Of a DNA stretch of 7,294 nucleotides, positions 5,540 to 7,294 are shown one piece after another. The notes below the pieces were generated by a model that saw nothing but the letters and a program-made list of their open reading frames with translations, had not been told where the DNA came from and ran no database searches. The stretch spans positions 1-7,294 of the forward strand of contig JAKADE010000130.1 in assembly GCA_021820785.1 (NCBI GenBank), read 5' to 3'. The translations under genes and the position numbers were made by a program. How positions within the stretch are numbered: position 1 is the first letter of the stretch; every line of letters starts with the position of its first letter. Source of the stretch: Pseudomonadota bacterium (GTDB lineage Bacteria > Pseudomonadota > Gammaproteobacteria > Steroidobacterales > Steroidobacteraceae).

Positions 5540-6184
5540 TCAGCGGTCCTCGGTGCGTGCCGTGGTGAAGGACTGGTCCAGCACCGTGCAGAACCGCGCC
5601 ACATCCGCCCAGTCCGTCAGTTCATGGTCCCGGCGGGTGTCGGTCGGCGCGCCGCGTCGGCGCGCAATCGCACGCAGCGCCCAGCGCTTGAGGAGCGAGT
5701 AGGCGCTGTAGCGCAGCGCGCCGGCCGCATGATGAACGATGCGCGGGGTCCATCGGGTCTCGCGGCTGAATGTCTCGACGCAACGCTTCAGTCCCTCGAG
5801 GTCGCTCGCGACCTGGCTTGCGGCGGACAGGGAGACCGAGAGAAAGGCATTGGGGTGCGACTGGATGTCGTGGAGGTGCCGGCGGACATATTCGGTGACG
5901 GCCGGCTGATATCGTCCGGCGTGGAGCGACGCGGCGATCACGATGGCATCGAAGCGCTGCGCCTCCGGTGTGCCGCGATCCCGTGCCGCGTCGATCAGCT
6001 CGAGCCGGTGGCCTCGCCCGGCGAGGCGCTCGGCGAGGAATCGGGCGATCTTCGCGGTCTGGCCTTCGCTGGTGCCATAGACCACCCGCACGATCAGCGG
6101 CGCGTGCCGCGGTGCGCCGAGCTCTTCGCTGCCTGCGGGCCCGTTGCGGGTGTCAGCGGCAGGGTTCAGGGGCGTGCGGTCCAT
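5540..6184 (-). CDS. Flavodoxin-domain protein, HemG-like (menaquinone-dependent protoporphyrinogen oxidase family)
   Basis: 214 aa from the ATG at 6184. The first ~30 residues are a polar Pro/Gly-rich extension absent from E. coli HemG (181 aa). The flavodoxin fold then starts: LIVRVVYGTSEGQTAKIARFL (30-50) holds the FMN phosphate loop (GTSEGQTAKI), and FDAIVIAASLHAGRY (78-92) matches HemG's YDRVVIGASIRYGHY region. FLSVSLSA (114-121) and the C-terminal GALRYSAYSLLKRW (155-168), then TDTRRDHELTDWADV (181-195), match HemG's GALRYPRY and TDTRKE...YTDWEQV segments. HemG passes electrons from protoporphyrinogen IX to quinones at the inner membrane; the basic amphipathic stretch at 160-178 suits peripheral membrane contact. 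The start overlaps the chaB end by 19 bases, with no good Shine-Dalgarno, suggesting translational coupling. A GTG near codon 32 would remove the extension. Whether it is a true protoporphyrinogen oxidase or another flavoprotein is unproven. Confidence 0.85.
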   Translation of the reverse strand: MDRTPLNPAADTRNGPAGSEELGAPRHAPLIVRVVYGTSEGQTAKIARFLAERLAGRGHRLELIDAARDRGTPEAQRFDAIVIAASLHAGRYQPAVTEYVRRHLHDIQSHPNAFLSVSLSAASQVASDLEGLKRCVETFSRETRWTPRIVHHAAGALRYSAYSLLKRWALRAIARRRGAPTDTRRDHELTDWADVARFCTVLDQSFTTARTEDR

Positions 6185-6375
6185 CGTGGTCGGCTTTTGA
6201 CGTAGCAGTGCTTGACCGCAGCCCAGGCGATGCGGCGCGCAATCTCCTCCTGGCGCGATTCCCCCTGATGGGCGTGGAACGCCTGGTTGAAGGCCTGGCG
6301 ATAGATGTCCTGGGCGTGCTCGGGCAGGTGGGCGCGCACGGCCGGCGGCAGCTGCGAGTTGGTTTGATAGGGCAT
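6166..6375 (-). CDS. chaB: ChaB-family protein
   Basis: 69 aa from the ATG at 6375, close to E. coli ChaB (76 aa). It begins MPYQTNSQLPPAVRAHLP and continues EHAQDIYRQAFNQAF, near-identical in pattern to the ChaB start MPYKTKSDLP...LPSHAQDIYKEAFNSAW. It ends with the conserved REEIARRIAWAAVKHCYVK-type helix (Q here in place of the first R, residues 42-60), matching ETAHKVAWAAVKHEY. ChaB is annotated as a regulator of the cation antiporter ChaA, but that role is weakly supported and no chaA lies here. The gene sits 17 bases after the PPOX gene and overlaps the HemG-like gene by 19 bases, in the middle of a three-gene operon. It is soluble, with no signal peptide or membrane segment. Confidence 0.93.
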   Translation of the reverse strand: MPYQTNSQLPPAVRAHLPEHAQDIYRQAFNQAFHAHQGESRQEEIARRIAWAAVKHCYVKSRPRWTARP

Positions 6376-6392
6376 GGATGCACCCGGCGTGA

Positions 6393-6845
6393 TCAGCAGC
6401 GCACGAGCTCGGTGTGCCCGAACCCTTTCGCATAATCGAGAATGGAGATCACGTACGGGGTGAGGCGGAAGATGCACAGCGCGTCCGGATCGGGCAGAGG
6501 ACCGGGCAGGGCGTCTTGCTCCGGATAGCGGTGCATCAGCAGCTGCAGCGCCCTTTGTGCCTCGGCCCGATCGACGACCCGCTTTGCGCGTGCCGCCATC
6601 GAGAGCCCGGTGATGTCCATCACCCGTGGGACGTCGTGGTCGATCGTGAGCGAGACCCGCTCGTCGCGCTCGATGTTCGCCGCCTTCTGGCTGTTCGGGC
6701 CGCACAGGAAGTAGAGCGTCAGGCCGTCATGCGCGAAGCCGACCGTCGTGGCCTGCGGCCAACCGTCGGGGCGCACCGTCGCGAGGCTCATCGTTCGGTG
6801 CTGATCGAGCAGAGCAAGGATCTGGGTCTGCAGGGCGGGGTCCAT
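6393..6845 (-). CDS. Pyridoxamine 5'-phosphate oxidase-family (split beta-barrel) flavin-binding protein
   Basis: 150 aa from the ATG at 6845. A longer in-frame start at 6899 would add 18 Arg-rich residues, but the GGAGG at 6852-6856 settles the shorter form. The fold is the FMN/F420/heme-binding split barrel: TMSLATVRPDGWPQATTVGF (18-37) gives the first two strands, LTLYFLCGPNSQKAANIERD (42-61) the third strand and the S/K-rich flavin-phosphate segment with the usual K-x-x-NI pattern, and RVSLTIDHDVPRVMDITGLSM (63-83) the following strands. A helix (about 92-110) and a final barrel strand (IFRLTPYVISILDYAKGFGH, 125-144) complete it. True PdxH proteins are longer, so this is not pyridoxal phosphate synthesis. 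Such proteins act as small flavin reductases/oxidases or heme-utilization-type proteins. It is first in the operon with chaB and the HemG-like gene. Confidence 0.88.
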   Translation of the reverse strand: MDPALQTQILALLDQHRTMSLATVRPDGWPQATTVGFAHDGLTLYFLCGPNSQKAANIERDERVSLTIDHDVPRVMDITGLSMAARAKRVVDRAEAQRALQLLMHRYPEQDALPGPLPDPDALCIFRLTPYVISILDYAKGFGHTELVRC

Positions 6846-6851
6846 GGGTCG

Positions 6852-6856
6852 CCTCC
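6852..6856 (-). promoter_or_regulatory. Strong ribosome binding site deciding the PPOX start
   Basis: GGAGG on the minus strand, six bases before the ATG at 6845. This is the best Shine-Dalgarno in the window, and it rules against the upstream in-frame ATG at 6899, which would also overlap the promoter. Confidence 0.7.
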
Positions 6857-6881
6857 GGTCGCCACGTACGCGCTCGGGCGA

Positions 6882-6909
6882 ACCATAGCCGTTGTGCACG
6901 ACCGGACAA
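6882..6909 (-). promoter_or_regulatory. Promoter of the PPOX-chaB-hemG-like operon
   Basis: On the minus strand TTGTCC (6909-6904; 4/6 to the -35 consensus) is followed after 16 bases by TATGGT (6887-6882; 4/6 to -10). The start of transcription would be near 6875, giving a leader of about 30 bases that includes the GGAGG. The -35 is one unit of a tandem repeat, so a regulator may act here. Confidence 0.45.
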
Positions 6910-6920
6910 TACGGACAATT
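6903..6920. repeat. Tandem 9-bp repeat at the -35 of the PPOX operon
   Basis: CGGACAATA (6903-6911) is followed directly by CGGACAATT (6912-6920). Eight of nine bases are identical, and the copies read ATTGTCCG twice on the minus strand. The repeat covers the predicted -35 box and the stretch upstream of it, where an activator or repressor would bind. Confidence 0.5.
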
Positions 6921-7294
6921 CTCGCCGCATCGCCGGGAAGGGCTGCCCGGGGAGCTTCGGCCGGTCGCGGTGTCCGCCGCCGCCGGCGGGCCGATTGGGT
7001 GCCGGCAGCGCGCTCCGGGAGCACAATCACGGGATCCTGAGCGCCGGGGCGGCGCCTGGGACTTCCCGTCTGCCGCGGCCGGGCCGCAGGCTCAGGCCTG
7101 CCCGAGGGGCTCCGGGCGGATCCCCACCGAAAGTTCGGCAGCACCCTGCAAACTCGTGTAGGCTGCCTTTCGGCTCGTATCCTTTTCGGCTTGTCTGTCT
7201 TGGCCTGTCGCGTCGCCTGGCGCCACCCTGGCCTTGTCTGCCACCCTCGCAAAGTTTCGCGAACCAAGGGGCAGTCGTATCTGCCTCTCCCTTC
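6921..7294. other. No convincing gene; intergenic up to the window edge
   Basis: About 370 bases. Open frames exist on both strands, but their proteins are Arg/Pro/Gly-rich, lack any recognisable domain and have no Shine-Dalgarno. The longest minus-strand frame runs through the PPOX promoter and into the PPOX gene, so I reject it. From about 7130 the base composition becomes less GC-rich and there is a near-tandem repeat (7166-7196). It may be the upstream region of a gene outside the window, or hold a small RNA I do not recognise. Confidence 0.5.
7166..7196. repeat. Near-tandem 15/16-bp repeat in the right-hand intergenic region
   Basis: CCTTTCGGCTCGTAT (7166-7180) is followed directly by CCTTTTCGGCTTGTCT (7181-7196), differing by one inserted T and about two substitutions. 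A more degenerate third copy may follow (GTCTTGGCCTGTCG). The function is unknown. Confidence 0.4.

Noticed and set aside
5527..5542. A terminator between the convergent SDR and HemG-like genes
   Set aside because: Only ten bases separate the stop codons and there is no stem followed by a T-tract.
6185..6433. Long N-terminal extension of the HemG-like protein from an ATG at 6433
   Set aside because: The added 83 residues are the chaB gene and the PPOX end read in another frame; they have no HemG similarity. The ATG at 6184 is chosen.
6376..6705. A 179-codon version of the ChaB frame starting at 6705
   Set aside because: The upstream part is the PPOX gene in another frame; the ChaB family starts at MPYQT, coded at 6375.
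7177..7294. Open plus-strand frame at the right edge, GTG start, with a hydrophobic stretch like a signal peptide
   Set aside because: No Shine-Dalgarno, no basic N-terminus and too little sequence to judge; a stop lies just upstream at 7159.
7220..7294. A faint likeness of the last bases to the conserved 5' part of tmRNA (GCGAA...CCAAGG)
   Set aside because: Only a few scattered bases agree, the tRNA-like ends and the tag reading frame cannot be seen, and chance is the better explanation.

Overview
The window is very GC-rich, with long spurious antisense reading frames and proteins that look proteobacterial. A HemG-type flavodoxin protein, a ChaB protein and a YqjI-like PadR regulator point to a gammaproteobacterium, perhaps near Xanthomonadales/Nevskiales. 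This placement is inference; no rRNA or other phylogenetic marker is present. I see no mobile element, tRNA, rRNA or CRISPR array.

Layout, left to right. (1) On the minus strand, a MarR regulator (206-658) lies directly upstream of the first 48 codons of an MFS efflux transporter that runs off the left edge. A palindrome/direct-repeat element just upstream of marR looks like its operator. (2) On the plus strand, a PadR-family regulator (879-1514) carries a His/Gly-rich N-terminus, as in the metal-responsive E. coli YqjI. It has a good sigma70-type promoter whose -10 lies inside an AT-rich inverted repeat. (3) On the minus strand, convergent with padR, is a flavin-dependent halogenase of the tryptophan-halogenase family (1575-3203). 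(4) Upstream of it on the same strand is a TetR regulator (3403-4059). It is divergent from a two-gene plus-strand operon encoding a catechol-type, metal-dependent O-methyltransferase (4153-4812) and a short-chain dehydrogenase/reductase (4822-5529). The tetR/OMT intergenic region holds a widely spaced near-perfect inverted repeat, and a degenerate copy of its half-site lies in front of the halogenase gene. (5) A minus-strand operon reads from right to left: a PPOX/split-barrel flavoprotein (6393-6845), ChaB (6166-6375) and a HemG-like flavodoxin protein (5540-6184). Its genes are closely spaced or overlapping, behind a plausible promoter with a tandem 9-bp repeat. (6) The last ~370 bases have no convincing gene.

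How the genes may work together. Halogenase, O-methyltransferase and SDR are three small-molecule tailoring activities around one TetR regulator, so they may act on a shared aromatic substrate. That link rests on adjacency and a weak shared DNA motif, and is unproven. The PPOX-ChaB-HemG operon suggests flavin/quinone redox or stress functions. The MarR-MFS pair is a standard drug or toxic-compound efflux unit. The best candidates for something undescribed are the halogenase with its neighbours, and the chaB operon.
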